The notes below the pieces were generated by a model, which was not told the DNA's origin, did not search any database, and saw only the letters and a program-made list of their open reading frames with translations. A stretch of 64,000 nucleotides of DNA from Volvox africanus (lineage: Eukaryota; Chlorophyta; Chlorophyceae; Chlamydomonadales; Volvocaceae). The stretch spans positions 1,529,001 to 1,593,000 of the forward strand of contig BSDZ01000022.1 in NCBI GenBank assembly GCA_030268105.1, written 5' to 3'. Shown in pieces: positions 1 to 13,065 of this stretch; position 1 is the first letter of the stretch; every line of letters begins with the position of its first letter. The position numbers and the translations under genes were made by a program.

Positions 1-429
1 GTCAAATGAACAGCATCAGAAACCGAAACGCAATGCCGGGATACAACTGATGTGAAATACATGTGTCGCACGTCCATGGCCGTTGCCAGGAGGACTTAAT
101 GTTTTGAGTCGGCCCGCGCCTCCCCATCGTGTGTAACTCTCCCGGCTGATCCGCATCCATATGTTGTGTGTACACTCTAAGCACTCTCAGTGGCCTCTTC
201 AGCTAGAACGCTCGGGGGTCTTGTACCTACCCATTCGCCGTCCTGTCCGCCTTCAAAACACCCATCGGACGGGCTCTCTGGTTCACTCTCTATACCCTTA
301 ACGTACCTTTTAGCCAACCAATTGTCACGTATTTAGTTTCATCCAACACGCGCATGTTCATGCACACATGGCTACCCACATGGCTGTACACATAGTCGCA
401 CACATGGCCGCCCACATGGATACCTGCAG
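1..429. other. No gene seen; probably intron of the deacetylase gene
   Basis: No ankyrin or other family motif could be read here in any frame. The stretch ends in ctgcag just before the first recognisable ankyrin exon, so it most simply represents intron sequence whose upstream exons lie outside the window. Confidence 0.5.
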
Positions 430-3400
430 GTCACCCCGCCTGCGTGTCTGCGCTGCTCCGCGCTCACGCATCCCCCTCCAAGCCATGCGATGGAGGGACC
501 CCACTAGCTCTGGCGACGTGTCTTGGGCTGGGCACCTGTGAGGAGCGAGCGGCGGCGGGGCTGGAGATTGTAAGGGCACTTCTGGCGGCAGGGGCAGACC
601 CATATGACAAGTACGTGAAAACGGAATTTAGATTGAGCAAGCGGCTGACGGAATCCGGGATGAGTACTTTCTAAGGAGGGATACTGCAACGGTTGCGAAA
701 GTATCGTGTTCCTTGCTACGCTTACTGTGGGCTGTTCTCGGTGCAAGGATGAGGGGCTGCCATGCCGGTTCACAAATATTTGGTTGATGGTTATACGGGT
801 GGGTGCGGCATGCCGATATATGACAGGGTCGGATGCGGGTGCTCTGTCGCTCATCTGAACACGGGAACGGTAGCGGCAACCTGTGTTGACTCGGTTAACT
901 TCGCCGCAGGGATGACGGTGGCCGAACCGCCCTTCACTGGGCCGCCTGCTCCTGCCGCACGTCTCTGGTCTCGCTGCTGCTTGCGGGTGCGGCCGACATC
1001 CAGCGCTCCAGGGCGGCGGCAATGGCGGCCGACTCGGCAGTGGCATTGCCGGGGATGGAGAAATTGCTTCCACAAACGGAGCGGCCCGAGCACATCTTGG
1101 CAGTGGCGGTGCGTCCATGTTGTTTTGGCGGTTGGAACTTGGGAGTACGAAGTTAAGCTGCTCGCCCTCGTGTGAGGAAAGGACTAGTACAGGACGTACT
1201 TAAGGACTTCAGGTGTTCAAACGTAACGTCGTGTCTTTTTCATGCGAAAATCCTCTATGTTGCTTTGGAATCGCGGAGCAGAGAGGGGCTACGCATGACT
1301 ATATAGAAAAAGGGGAAAAGTGAAAATTCATTTATTTTTGTATTCATACGTTCCTTCCTGTAACCCGCGTGGGTGAGTGGATGCAGGGGGAAGGGTTGTT
1401 TGACGGGTTTCGTCACCGCAATGTACCCCGTTGATACATTCGTTTTATCACCCGCTCCAGGATCACGACGGCTTCACTCCTTTGCACCTGGCTGCCAAGT
1501 TTGGACACGCGGAGGTAGTGACTCAGCTCCTGCGGGCAGCCGAGGAGTCAGCGGCTGCGGCGGTGGCAGCAGGGGAGGAGTTGGCCAAGGCAGCCGCGGC
1601 GGCCGCCGAGGCAGTCGCGACCGCCGAGGCCGCCGCCGCAGCTAAGGTTGCGTCGTCAGGCGGAGCCGGTGGCGGCGGGACCGACGTTCTGGTATCATTA
1701 GCACCGCCTTCACTGGCGGAGCTGCCGAGTGCCGCAACACTTGCATCTCTGATGCCGGTGTCCGACCTGGCGTCAATGCTGCGGCCCAAGACGCGGCAGG
1801 ATGGCCACACGGCGCTCCACTTGGCGGCGTTGTACGGCAGGACGGCGGCCATACTTGAGATATTAAGGGCGCTGGCACCAGGCGGTGCGGTGTTGGGACC
1901 GGCATTGGCGGCGGCAGACAAAAAGGGCCGTACCGCGGCGGACCTGGCGCGGCGACGGGGACACGTGGTGAGCCGAGTAACTCCTTTATCTCTGAAGTTT
2001 CCAAGGCGCTCCGCCGGACATCACAAGGTTGCCAGCTACCATCCACGCCAGCTTACTAGTACTTCGACACTTCATCCATCTGGTTTTAAGCTTACAATTT
2101 GTACAATCACCCTCCCTCCGCTATCTTCATACTTGGTTTCATACTGATTCCGCGGCCTTTTCACGGCCTTATCGCCTTTTCGTACCATAAGTAGTTGCCC
2201 TCCCTGATGTCCCCGCCCCTCACCCCGCCCCCGCCCCGTCCCTTCCCCCACTCACCCAATGCCCCGAAACCTCATATTCGTCGTACGCCTCGCCGCTCCA
2301 ATCGGGTATAAAGGCACTCGCGGAGATGTTGGTGGAGGCAGCAGCTATAAAGGGCCCGCCTCCGGCAGGGACGCCAGCGGGGGCGGCGGCGGCGCCCGCC
2401 GCTGATGCTGCCGCCCCGGCGCCACCGCTTCGTACGTTGTTGCTGGCCCCGGAGGAGTGTCTGCTGCACCGGACAGCCCCGGAACCGATTGTACGTTCGG
2501 ATTCTGAGCCGCCGCCAGAGAATGTTAGTCGGCTACACGTGCTGACAAACCCAGGTGGGTGCATGCAGCCCGGGGCGCGATGCGGCAGGCTCTGTGCTGG
2601 GCGGTATCGGCGTCCTGCGTGTCCCTGGTCCTCTGGTCAGTAACCCGGGGTATGTCAGTCCGCCGTCTGGTGCGGAGCCACACAAGATCTTGGGACCCCT
2701 CGCGCAGCAGTGTGGGGTGAGGTTCGACCGGTCCTCCTTGGATCGCGGGACCGATCCTCTGCAACGGCGAGGACTCTGAAAGGGGGATATGCCGGTAACA
2801 GGCTGGGCGACTAACTGAAATGATGAACGGGTGGCTAGATGGAGTTACATTAGGGCTGTCTCGCGACTTGTCGCCTAAGCGGGAAGGCACGAAATGATGA
2901 GGCAATAGTTTTGGAGGAGAGGAAAGTCTTATGTGGGGATTCTTGTCACCGAGAACGGTTTTCAAGGAGGCCAGGAAGGGTAGGGGGAGCCGCGCAGCAA
3001 GGGGCAGGGGGTCGCATTCGGTGAGGAGTGCCGCTTCCGGAAGGAGGGAGGGCTTACGGAGGAACGCTGAGAAAGTGAAGGCGCGATTAAGGAGATGTTG
3101 GCTTTTGCTGCTCACATCTTAAACTAAGATATTAGCCAAGGGATGAGAGGGGCTTGGTCCTGGGACGTGCAGGTGGCATGACGATACTTCTTTTGTTAGC
3201 TAACCTCTTACCACTATCCGTACTTATCTTACAGATCCTCCTGGACAGCAAAGAGCCTCTCCTGGTAGGCATACGCCGTTCCATCCAAGAAGACAATAAC
3301 CTGCCGCGTTCTGACTCATTCTGACCCATGCTGTTCTCCAGCGGTCCTTTCCCACGCCAAACCCTTCACAAACCCTCATTCATGCCTCTCTCTCTCTCTC

Positions 3401-6400
3401 ATTCCCACGACTCGTGTGTTCCCACAGACACGGGTATCCTACACAACGGTGAATTCTCAGACCTGGAATGGCGAACCAGTGGCATACCTCAGGTTTGTGT
3501 GTTGGCATGTGTGCTCCGCTTCTCACCACCTCCGTAATTTCATTTCGGCGTCGTCCCCTCTGTGCATCATGTTGTGTTTTCTTCTTGTGCCCATCATTTA
3601 CCCTTCAGTCCCCGCCCTCCAGTGTCGTCTGTTCGGTCCTTTCCAGGGTCCCTGGCGTCACTGCCAATTTCTAAACCTAGGATCCCACACAACCCCTCTC
3701 CCTCTACACACACACCCGCCTATCGCTACCTATGGATGCAAGCCTCCATCATGAGGCCTTTTTCACGGCCATGTTTGGACAGCTCATGAACAGCTGCCAT
3801 TCCTTTCTCCATCGCCCTTGAGCTCTTTGCGGAATTCATCCTGCCAAACCATCCAGGCTGCTATGGTGGACGTCTTGAGATGTCACGACTGGTCGTACGT
3901 GCGGCGGGTCATACAGGTGCGATGCTGATTTAGCGGCTAGCTCCGCCTCAAATGTGCAATCTGATGTGCGCAGCCGTTCGTTCGCCGTTATGTGGTTGCA
4001 GCACCTCTTCGTCTTTCCTCTTGCCCTCCCCATATTCCTCCCTAGCTGCTGGTGCAGCAGCAGCAGCAAGACGCGGAGGAAGGGCAAGCCTATATGGGCA
4101 CCACATATAAATACATATATATGGTACCCATCTTGCACGGTCATATATATGTGTGTATGTGTATGTATGTATGTGTGTATATATATGCAGCTTTTAAAAC
4201 GCATTGCCGTGCAAATGCGGACCAGGCGATTGTGATGGTGGCGGTCATGACCGCGGTGGCGGTGATGATGTTATATCCAGTGTCTATGCTTGCGCATTTC
4301 AAACCCACACCATTTCAACTCGTCATTTCTTAATCTGCACCATTTTTACGCTGCTTAATATCTGTCCGACGAACAGACCGACCGACCGACCGACCGAATC
4401 GAGTTGTGTTTGGCCACTCAGATGCATTCATGCAATTTTGTATCGTCAAGGAAAAGGCTTCATGTTGGCGTTATCGCTTTGACGCTCTGCCCTGCTCCCT
4501 TAGCGCCAAATGTCATCGCCTCCCCGCCGCCCATCCTTTCTCACCCCCGGCTTGTAGGCATGCGACGCAATCGTTGACAGTCCTGTTTGTGTGGGCTCCC
4601 TGGATCATGACACTGCCATCAGTCGTCACACCATGAGGGCTGCGCTGGTGGCGGCGGGAGCTGTGTGTGCTGCGGTAGACGAAGTGGTGGCCGGCAGGGT
4701 GAGGTTAATCCTCCTGGGCAGGAGCAGAAGGGGGTTTGGGAGGGTAAACAAGAAAACAGCGAAACCGGTTCCAAAAGCTCACACGTATGCTGATGAGGTA
4801 TGCAGATACATCCACGACCAAGAAGTACACGCTTGATGCCTTATGACTATTACTATGACGATGCGTATGCCTTTGACTCAGGCCAGGAGCGTTTGGATAG
4901 AAAGCTGGGCGTGGAGCATTCGCATGCCAGCAGCCAGCAATCAGCAGCTAGCCGCACTACGGCTTCCCTTTTCCCCTTTATGAGCTTGAAGTGTAAATTT
5001 GTCTTCGTGTTCATGGCCTTGTTTTCCCCCCTACACCACCTACACGCCCCCTTGTTTTTCCCTACACCTACACCTACCCTCCTCGTCTTCCCCCCTACCT
5101 GGATGCATGAAGGTCCGCAATGCCTTCTGTGCGGTGCGGCCACCCGGTCATCACGCTGGCCCATGCGGCATTGTGACGAATCCCAACGACTCCCACGGCT
5201 CCCATGGGTTCTGCATCCTGTCTAACGTGGCCATCGGCGCAGCGTACGCGATGGCAGTGCACCGACATGCAGGTGGGTTGGATGGAAAACAAGGGGTGTG
5301 GACCTCGCCACCCACAGAAACCATAAGCGATATGTGAGCGGTGGTCGGTATGTAGACAACTGCACGGACAACTACGCCGCAAAAAGTGGCCGATATTGGA
5401 TATGCGTGTGCGTGTACATGCGTGTTTTTGCAATGGCCCATGCGTACGACAGCGATATGACAGCACCAGCGTGTTTGGTTCAGGATGACATGTACCTATC
5501 ACACTCAACACGCACGTATCATCCATCCATCCATCCATCTATCTACCATCGCACACACAGGCATTCGCCGTGTCGCTATCGTGGATTTTGACGTGCACCA
5601 CGGTAATGGCACCCAGGTGGGCGGGAACGTGGGGAGAGGAGGGTACGGGTATGTGCTTCACCTACATCATGAAAGTGGAAGTGCGGAAGTGTGCACTTGC
5701 TGGGTGCAGCAGGAAATGCAGACTTCCATTTCCATAACGTTCGTGCGTCGCTTGCCGGTGAAATACTCTCCGAGGAAAGCAGCGGAATAAAAAGCAGTAG
5801 AATATGTGATGCGTCGTGACCGTGCGTTATAGCATTCATGGATCATGCGTTGATCCTGCATGTTTATCCAACCGTATGATTTCAGGGATGCTAAGGGACC
5901 ACCAGGGTGCAAGAAAGCGCCGATGCCTTTACGACCTGCCTGCAGCCCTTCGCACGTCACCGCCATCATCTTACCACCATCTCCGGCGGTGCGGGCGGGC
6001 ATACATGGGGGAGTCTATATAAGCAACCCCTCAGTTCCCCACCCCCTTAACACACGCCAGGCTGCGGCCGGCATACTACTACTACTGCGATTATTACTAC
6101 TATTATTGTTATTATCATCGCTTTTTATTGTTGTTATTGGTTTTATCATTACCACTATACTATATTCACGACCACCCTTACCCCCCCTCCTCAGCCAACT
6201 CCCAACATTCTCTCCCTTCAACTCAATTGTTTTCAATCCGCTGCCACTCGGGACCCCACGAACCCAAACCCCAAACCCACTCAGGCCTGCGTCCTCAATA
6301 CCGCGCCCTCCATCCGTACGCTCTCGCTCCGTACACCGTACAGCGATGGCCAGCAGCATTTCCCGGTATACAAGCCCTGGCTTGGAGACGGCGACGCGCA

Positions 6401-9400
6401 CAATATCTTCTTCGCTAGGTGTGTCATTCCTGGAGGATCCCTGATATCTCAGACCTGGCCTCTGGGCGTCCTGGACCGGCAGCGTCATCCATCCATCCAT
6501 CCATCTCTCCCCTTTCACCTCCTCCGTAATTACACCTGTTCTGGTATCTATCTGATGTTGATTTTGGTTTGGATAAGCTTATGTTCCTAATCTCTTCCAC
6601 CATCCCGGGGTCTTTTTGTCTGTTGCATTCGGTAGCTAACCGACAGACCACAGACAAGGCTCCCTCACCAATGCCACCTTTCCATTTAACTGCATGACGT
6701 ATCTTTTGTGGACTTATTGAAAGGTCCAAGGCCGGTTCCCCTCTTCTTGTTCTTCTTCCCATCTCAACGCTTGATGCTGTATGTAGTGTGCAAGGCTTCG
6801 GTCGCCGCGGCTCCTCAGGCGGTTGGTTCTATCCCGGTTCCGGAGCTACAGCAGACAGCACCATAGTGACATCACTTAAGCCACCAGGGAAGGAAGATTC
6901 CGTGAGCCCTGCCACCGCCGCCACCACCACCACCACCGCTGCCGCCAGCGGTGGAGGTACGTCCCCGGAAGGCACGGCAGCCGCGGCTGCGGCGGCCGGC
7001 CTAAACGCTGCAGCGGCAGCCGCTGCCAACGCCGCCGCCTCTGCCAACGGCGCTGTCGCAGCTGTGGTCAATGGCAACGGAGCTCCCACCGTCGCCACCG
7101 GAACTGGCATTCCTGAGGATCCCGATGGGGAGTTCCGTGGCAGCTATGACGTTACTGTTGTGGGAGGCCCACGAATAATCAACGTCGGCATCCCAGGGCC
7201 GGGTGAGAGTGGTCGCAGTTCAAGACACAAGTGTGCCGTGATGTCCACCGTCTGCGACCGAGTGAAACGTTTGAAGCCTGATAGATGCCCCTGTGTACGG
7301 GGATGCAGTCCTTTGCCGAATTCGTTGGCTAGATTTGTGGCAACGTCCACTGTCTCCTCAACCATCGATGGGTCCACGGCCCATGTGCCAGGCGGGGACT
7401 CTACACTGACTGACTGACCGACTGACTGATTGCTCATTACTGAGGGCTTTCTCCATTGGCACTTAGTCGTTGCAGTTTGCAATGTTGTGTATTTTCGTTC
7501 AAGTCGGATGCTTTCGTCGTCCTCGTCCGCCCGTTACTCGAGCTCGCAGGAGGAAAGCCGCGCATGTGGCGCCGGGCATGGAGGGACAAAATATTGCCTG
7601 CCCTGGCCAACTTCAAGTAAGGGCTGTATATGAGGGAGATGCAGCAGGAGGCCATGCGTGAATCTAACTAGTGGGAAGGGAAAATAGCGCAGGGCCCCGC
7701 ACCCTAGTCTACCCAGAGGATGGATTTGAGCCACGTTCCTCTAGCGGGTGATTTGGGTCCCTACGATCCCCTTTCTGCCACCATGCTTAAACGTTGTGGG
7801 CCATTGGATCCTTCGGGGGGGATTCCCCGCGTCGTTTTTCCTCACACGTGCCAGCGCGCTCCTTGCTCGCTTCCTGCCCCTCGGAAGCGGGCCCAGGTAC
7901 TCATGGGCCCTAGCCAACACCTACTCCCCAACCGTAGGTTTTAAATGGTTCGACTAGGGCTGTTAACTGGGGTTGAACCCTAAACCCTACTCTTCTACTC
8001 TCACCGTGGTCCTAAGCCAAGGACGTTTCAACGCATCCACCAGTTCCTACGTTCCTCCGTCCCCCCCCTGGTGTAACGCCCTCACTTTCCCCATTCTCCC
8101 GTTACCTTTGACAACCCATCTTCACCCATGTCCCGGGGACATCATCGTCATGCTGTTCTCTCAGGCCGGACATTATTTTGGTGTCGGCAGGATTTGACGC
8201 GCACAAGAAGGAGGATCTCAACCTGCGGTAAGGACGGACGGTCTTCGGGTGATGTTAGGTGTATAGCAGCTTGTCCAAGGTGTGGGGGGTTCATCCAAGT
8301 TGTAGACGTGGGGTATTTTTCGGAAACGAGGGACAGTTGAACTGAAGCATTGGTGCGTAGGTGTGAAACTTCGTAGACTAGGGTATGGTAGGCTAGGCTA
8401 GGTGGGGCAAGCGGTAAGTGAGGACGTTCGTGATTGCATGAAGAGGCGCACGCATTCAGGCGTAGGCCCTAACCGTTGATAACCTCGATATTTCCTACCC
8501 TCGGATATCTTTGTTAACATCTGATGGGGGATGCTATATGCCTGGATAAGTTACGCTTCCGCATCTTCCACTTCCCGCTTTCTAAGCAAAGATCCATCCC
8601 TGCAAGGTTTCCTTCGGTCAGGTTTTCTCTCCATATGGCGCTCCCCTACATGAGCTGTACCTCCCCTGCCCCTCTCACTCTCCATCCGCAGCTACGTGGG
8701 CGTCACGGAGGCAGACTATGAGTGGCTGACTGGTCAGATAGTGGAGGTAGCCAACGCTTGCTGCATGGGTCGAGTTGTTTCGGTGCTGGAGGGCGGCTAC
8801 AACCTGCGGGGGGGGCCGCTGGGAAGCGCCTTCGCGCGCAGGTGAGTGTCTGGGGTATAAGGTGAAGCCTCCGCGTGGCATGTAGCGGGAATAATGCCGG
8901 TGTGTTTTGGTTACAGTGACATATGCGCTTGGGTACATTCATATACAGCTTTTAACCGTCGTCGTTTATCATATTTCAATTTTGTGGAAGATTTTTGTCG
9001 AGCAAAGTTTTCACCTCACACCGCTGCGTGCTGCCCGTATAGAAACGAAGCGTATATGTACATGTGTGCACGGAATCTGTACCGGGATCTTTGGCCCTGC
9101 ATCTGAACGTATCTGTGGTGCGTGCACATGGCAGTATGCACATGCACTCTCGATACCTGAGGCTGATTGATACTCGAATCCATTCCTCTTCTTGCGTCCC
9201 GCTCCATCTTTAATTTCAACCCGGTTTACATCCCCGGGACATAATGCCATTGTCCCACCCTATAACCCATCGCTATCTCCCTCCCCCGCCCCCACTCGCA
9301 CAGCGTGGCCGCCCACGTGCGTGCTCTGGCTGCTCCCTGCATTGCTAAATATGAACCCTTGGAAGCGGAGGCGGAGCGCGCGGCAGAGAAGGCGCTGGAG

Positions 9401-10116
9401 GCACGGAAGGCAGCCAAGGCGGCGGCGCTGGCGGCTGGTAGGTCCTCGTAGACCGACAAGAGGGGGAAAGATGGTTGGCCGGATCACGACGATGTTGGTA
9501 GCAGCTCTGGGCGGCATCTAACCCGGGCCTTGGCTAGAATGCCACTTTGGCCGCCATGGGGGGTTGGCAGGCGAGAGAGGGGCCACCCGGTTGCGAGTGA
9601 GTTGGTCATGCTGGGCCCGGGGCCAAGGCCTGCTCACTTGCTCCTACCTGTTTTACCTACCTACCTATTTTACCTCCAGATCCCATGTCACCCCTTTGCT
9701 CACTCCCCGTGAGCGCAGGCATCATTCCTCCTGCTAGCCTTGCCACCCCTCGCTCCTCCCTTCCCACCCCTCGAGCATTCCCGGCTGATGTGGCCGTGGC
9801 CGATGGAGGCAACGGCGCTGCGCCCATGGACACCGACCCTGAGCCTGGCGCGGCGGGGACAGAAGGGCGGGCTGTGGTGGCGGATGCCACTGCTGGCGCC
9901 GCTCCAACTGATTCGTTAGCGGCACCAACAATCGGCGAAGAGCCGCCGGCGAAGAGACGGCGGAGGCCGGTGGACTACGCAGCCCTAAACGCGCAAATAG
10001 AGAAAGAGCAGCAAGAACCGCCGGCGCGGGAGGGCGCCACCTACGATGGTGTCCCTCCTGCCGCAGATGGCGGCAGCAATGCAGCGGGGGACGGGCTCCC
10101 TGTTCCTGACACTTAA
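430..10116 (+). CDS. Ankyrin-repeat histone deacetylase, HDA1-like (class II), 5' partial, 16 exons
   Basis: Predicted zinc-dependent lysine deacetylase, likely nuclear, acting on histones or other acetylated proteins. Exons that join in phase: 430-610, 910-1108, 1461-1967, 2314-2554, 3428-3492, 3857-3916, 4558-4698, 5113-5272, 5561-5616, 6285-6418, 6787-7202, 7550-7616, 8165-8227, 8692-8841, 9304-9437, 9680-10116 (about 1003 visible residues, stop TAA). Exons 1-4 encode ankyrin repeats (DDGGRTALHWAA, DHDGFTPLHLAAKFGH, RQDGHTALHLAALYGR) with an Ala-rich insert. The catalytic domain runs from RLHVLTNPDTGIL (exons 4/5) to VAAHVRAL (exon 15). It contains LRCHDWSYVRRV, GSLDHDTAIS, RPPGHHAG (His dyad), DFDVHHGNGT and SAGFDAHKKE (zinc ligands) and LEGGYNL (catalytic Tyr). 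All key residues are present, so an active enzyme is expected. Exon 11 adds an Ala-rich loop. The C-terminal tail has a KRRRR basic cluster, a possible nuclear signal. The last acceptor could instead be near 9719, in the same frame. The start codon is outside the window. Confidence 0.9.
4376..4397. repeat. (GACC)n microsatellite in a deacetylase intron
   Basis: About five tandem GACC units lie in the intron upstream of the exon at 4558. Similar short ATCC runs occur near 5520-5540 and 6487-6503, also in introns. No function is implied. Confidence 0.7.
6027..6125 (+). mobile_element. 5'-truncated LINE 3' end in a deacetylase intron
   Basis: The stretch from cccctcagttccccaccc through cacgccaggctgcggccg, followed by a degenerate (TAC/TAT/TTA)n tail, is nearly the reverse complement of 55478-55530, the 3' end of the LINE on the minus strand there. 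It is therefore a short, severely 5'-truncated insertion of the same LINE family, in sense orientation within the intron between the exons ending at 5616 and starting at 6285. The microsatellite tail is the usual terminus of such elements. Confidence 0.7.
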
Positions 10117-11389
10117 TTTCTCTGGCAGGGTTTAGGACAAGCCTTGGCGGGAGGACTTCTGTGTCATGTGCGTACGGGGGGGGGGAAAGAGGGGGGAGAG
10201 AGATTGGGAGAGAGGTGTCGTTGGGTTCGTATATGTTTTCGTGGGCTGTATTCGGAATCCACGCGGGTTCTGTCCCTAAAACTATCAATTATGTCAACTT
10301 CCATACGAACCCCTACGACTACGAAATGCCACTGTGTTTTGCTTTGCCTTGCTTTGCTTTGGCTACGCCTCGATAGAGGAAGTGAAAATAGTACAAGGTG
10401 AATGACCCCGATGAGATGACTGAACAAGAGCAAACAAACGGGTAGACATGGTACGAACACATATAGTATGCGACGTGGCGCTTTGCACTATGGCGGCACC
10501 TTGACCCATTGATGCAATAATGTGCAGTGTGCTCCGTGTCCGTATCATGTTCCAATACCCCCTCCGGTGACATGCTGCCTGGCGTGAGATACCGGCATGT
10601 CCAGGGTGTGTGCATTGTGGTGGTCCTAGCAGCATTTAGCGGAGTGTCTACGACCCCCAAAGTACCGGTCTGGATGGTGATTTACGGCCCTTAGCCCCCA
10701 TATATCCATATGGGGCTGCATGGCGCATATGTTGATATGATGGCGCAACATCGAAGTTTTGTTGAGCGAGTTGATCCCGTGTCAAGCCTTGTTAGAGTCA
10801 TGCTAGGCAGGTCGAAAAAGGTCGCCGCCGTAGCATACACCGTAGGAAAAAGGAGATAACATTGACGTAATCCAAATCCAGCTGCGGCTCCGCGCGAAGC
10901 GAAAAGCATTGTCATGTGTGCTCGGTGCTGAGCTTTAACCTTGGGAAGGGTTAGTACGCACGGCAGCGCGAACGCCGTGAATTGCATATCAATCTGGATC
11001 CTGATCTTTATCGTTTTTTCAAGTACTTCAGTTCAAATCAGGAAAGAAGTGCCACGTACCTGAACATTTGAGTTGCATCCCAACAACATAACAAGGCGAA
11101 CCTGAAACAAGGCGAAACTGATGACTGTGCACATTCGACAGCCGAGCCCTAAAATAATGCAGCTTAAATACATTCTCATGATGTACCATAACGTACACCC
11201 AATACGCGCAGAAACTCGGACTCGGATAGCACACAAGGCAGGGACCTGATATCCCAAGCCCCATGCGTATACCACCACCTACGTGCCATCTGTTCCATCG
11301 GGATGTCTCAAGTAGGGCCAGGGGCCCTCGGCCGCTGTCTTAGTCCCCTTCACATTTTTCCCAACAGCTTACTAGTTATAGGCTACAGT
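10117..11389. other. Deacetylase 3' flank, no gene seen
   Basis: Follows the stop codon at 10116 and probably includes the 3' UTR. I did not find the volvocine polyadenylation signal TGTAA here. Open frames are short and show no family motif. Confidence 0.4.
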
Positions 11390-11559
11390 TCATAATTCAC
11401 AATATAAAAGGAACCAGCTTAGAACTAACGGGCTGTCAGGCGTATAACTTGAGCCAGCATGGAGTCTGGTGGGGGACCACCATGTGCCATGTGCCAGGTC
11501 ACTGTCTGTGGACCATAGGCTGATGCTGCTTTGGCTCGGCCAAAAGTTGAAAGCGGGAA

Positions 11560-12960
11560 CTAAGCGAGACGTTGCATCCGCCAGTAGGCCAGGCCTAGCA
11601 TCTTGGGCCAGTCTAGTTGAGGTGGCTGGGGTTGGTTGTCCACGGGCAAATTGAGGGCAGTGGCAGTGGCCACTACCTTGAGGCCGGTAATCATGGTTGG
11701 CTGTGGCTGGTGTTGTATTTGGTTGACGTGGACGGCTGCACCTGGTGGTCCTCGATCCTGACCTGACACTCAGAAATTTCCTTGTGCCGGTTAAGCCGCT
11801 GGCCTGAAGCTTGAGCAAAGGTCTCGACGGCTTCTAGGACGATGGGCAAAGACTCTTCCCCTTTTAGGGCTGCTCAACGTCATCTGCAAATTGGCAGGCT
11901 GTGACCCGGTCAGGAGTCTGATACACACATCTTGGCTCTTGAGGCAGCAATAGAGAGCTTGGCCCAGAAAAAGATACAGCAAGGGGGCAAGGGGGCACCC
12001 CTGCCGTATTCCAGTCTCCATGTTGATCCTTCTGGACCTGTAGCCATTGATCATAGATCGTGTCTGCATATTACTGAGTAAGAGCTGGTTCCAGGTGAGG
12101 AGCTGTGGACCAACTCCCATTACCTCTATGGCTAACAGCAGGAAGTCCCGGTCCACTGTGTCATAGGTTTTTGTAATGGCAAGGCAAGCCAGAATAACCC
12201 TTCTATCCTGTTTACGGAGGAGATGAGGCAGGTGGCGTAGGGAGAGGATATTGGCTCCTATGCGCCGCTTGGGGAGGAAACCTGATTGCTCTGGGCTGAT
12301 GATGCGACCCAAGGCTGGTCCCAGGCAGTTGGCCAAGACTTTGGCCAGCAGGCGGTAGTCTGAGTACAGCAGCGTGATGGGCCGGGCTGCTTGGGGTCTC
12401 CCTACTGATAGAGAACTTTGATGACTCCCTCTAGAAAGCCTGCGGGCACCTGGCCTGTGTTGCCAATGGCTGTGAAGGGTTTGGCAATTGTTTGGCCGAT
12501 GGCTGGCCAGGACTTGCGGTAAAGGTCTGTAGGGATGCCATCCTGGCCTGCGCCTTCCCTGGCTGGCTCTTCGTGAGCGCTATTCTCAGCTCTGCCATAG
12601 TAATCGTCTTGGAGCCAAGATTTCATCTGCTTCATCAGGGAGGCCTGTGCCAAAACAATCTGGGGAGCTTCAGGATTCGTGTTCTCGGGGGCTCTACTGA
12701 CCGCCCAGAAGCCCAGAAGCCTGCTACCACTTGCGGGAGCTGGGCTGGGTTTGTTACCCGTCGGCCAGAGCGCGCCTGAAATGCCACAGGGGCAGGTTGC
12801 TAGGCTTCTGTCTGAGCTTGCGGGAAGGCTGTCAAAGCAGGCCTTGCCTGTTCTCCAGCCTGAAGCCAGTGCACCCTGGTTCCTTGGCTGCTTTCTGTTT
12901 ATCCTCAAGGTGCGCCCTAGTCAGCCTAGCTTGAGCATTCACCAATCGCTGGAGAAGGTG
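11560..12960 (-). pseudogene. Decayed LINE reverse transcriptase fragment
   Basis: Two minus-strand open segments (12908 down to 12402, and 12336 down to 11791) read as consecutive pieces of a non-LTR reverse transcriptase. The upstream piece has GAGQDGIPTDLYRKSW and GFLEGVIKVLY (start of the RT fingers). The downstream piece has SGFLPKRRIGANILSLRH, an AITKTYDTVDRDFLL stretch corresponding to the first catalytic Asp motif, and GIRQGCPLAPLLY. At 11871-11905, after a frame change, the complement encodes QFADDVEQ, matching the FADD catalytic box. Frame breaks between the pieces and beyond the FADD box show that it is dead. No endonuclease or terminal repeats were recognised. Sequence to about 13065 may also belong to it. 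Confidence 0.75.
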
Positions 12961-13065
12961 GGTGAGGTAGGCATGGTATCCGCAGCTGCTTGGGCTTCTG
13001 TAAACACCACCTGGGCATGCACGCCGGGCTGTTGTCTGCGTCGTCTGGCAACCTTATTCAGCTGA

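Noticed and set aside
3231..3329. Possible deacetylase exon reading ILLDSKEPLLVGIRRSI
   Set aside because: The exon at 2554 joins directly to 3428 in phase (NP + DTGIL), restoring the conserved deacetylase start, so this segment is intron.
6788..7417. Whole 209-codon frame as one exon
   Set aside because: The deacetylase motif chain needs a donor at 7202 and continues at 7550. The last 70 codons show no family similarity.
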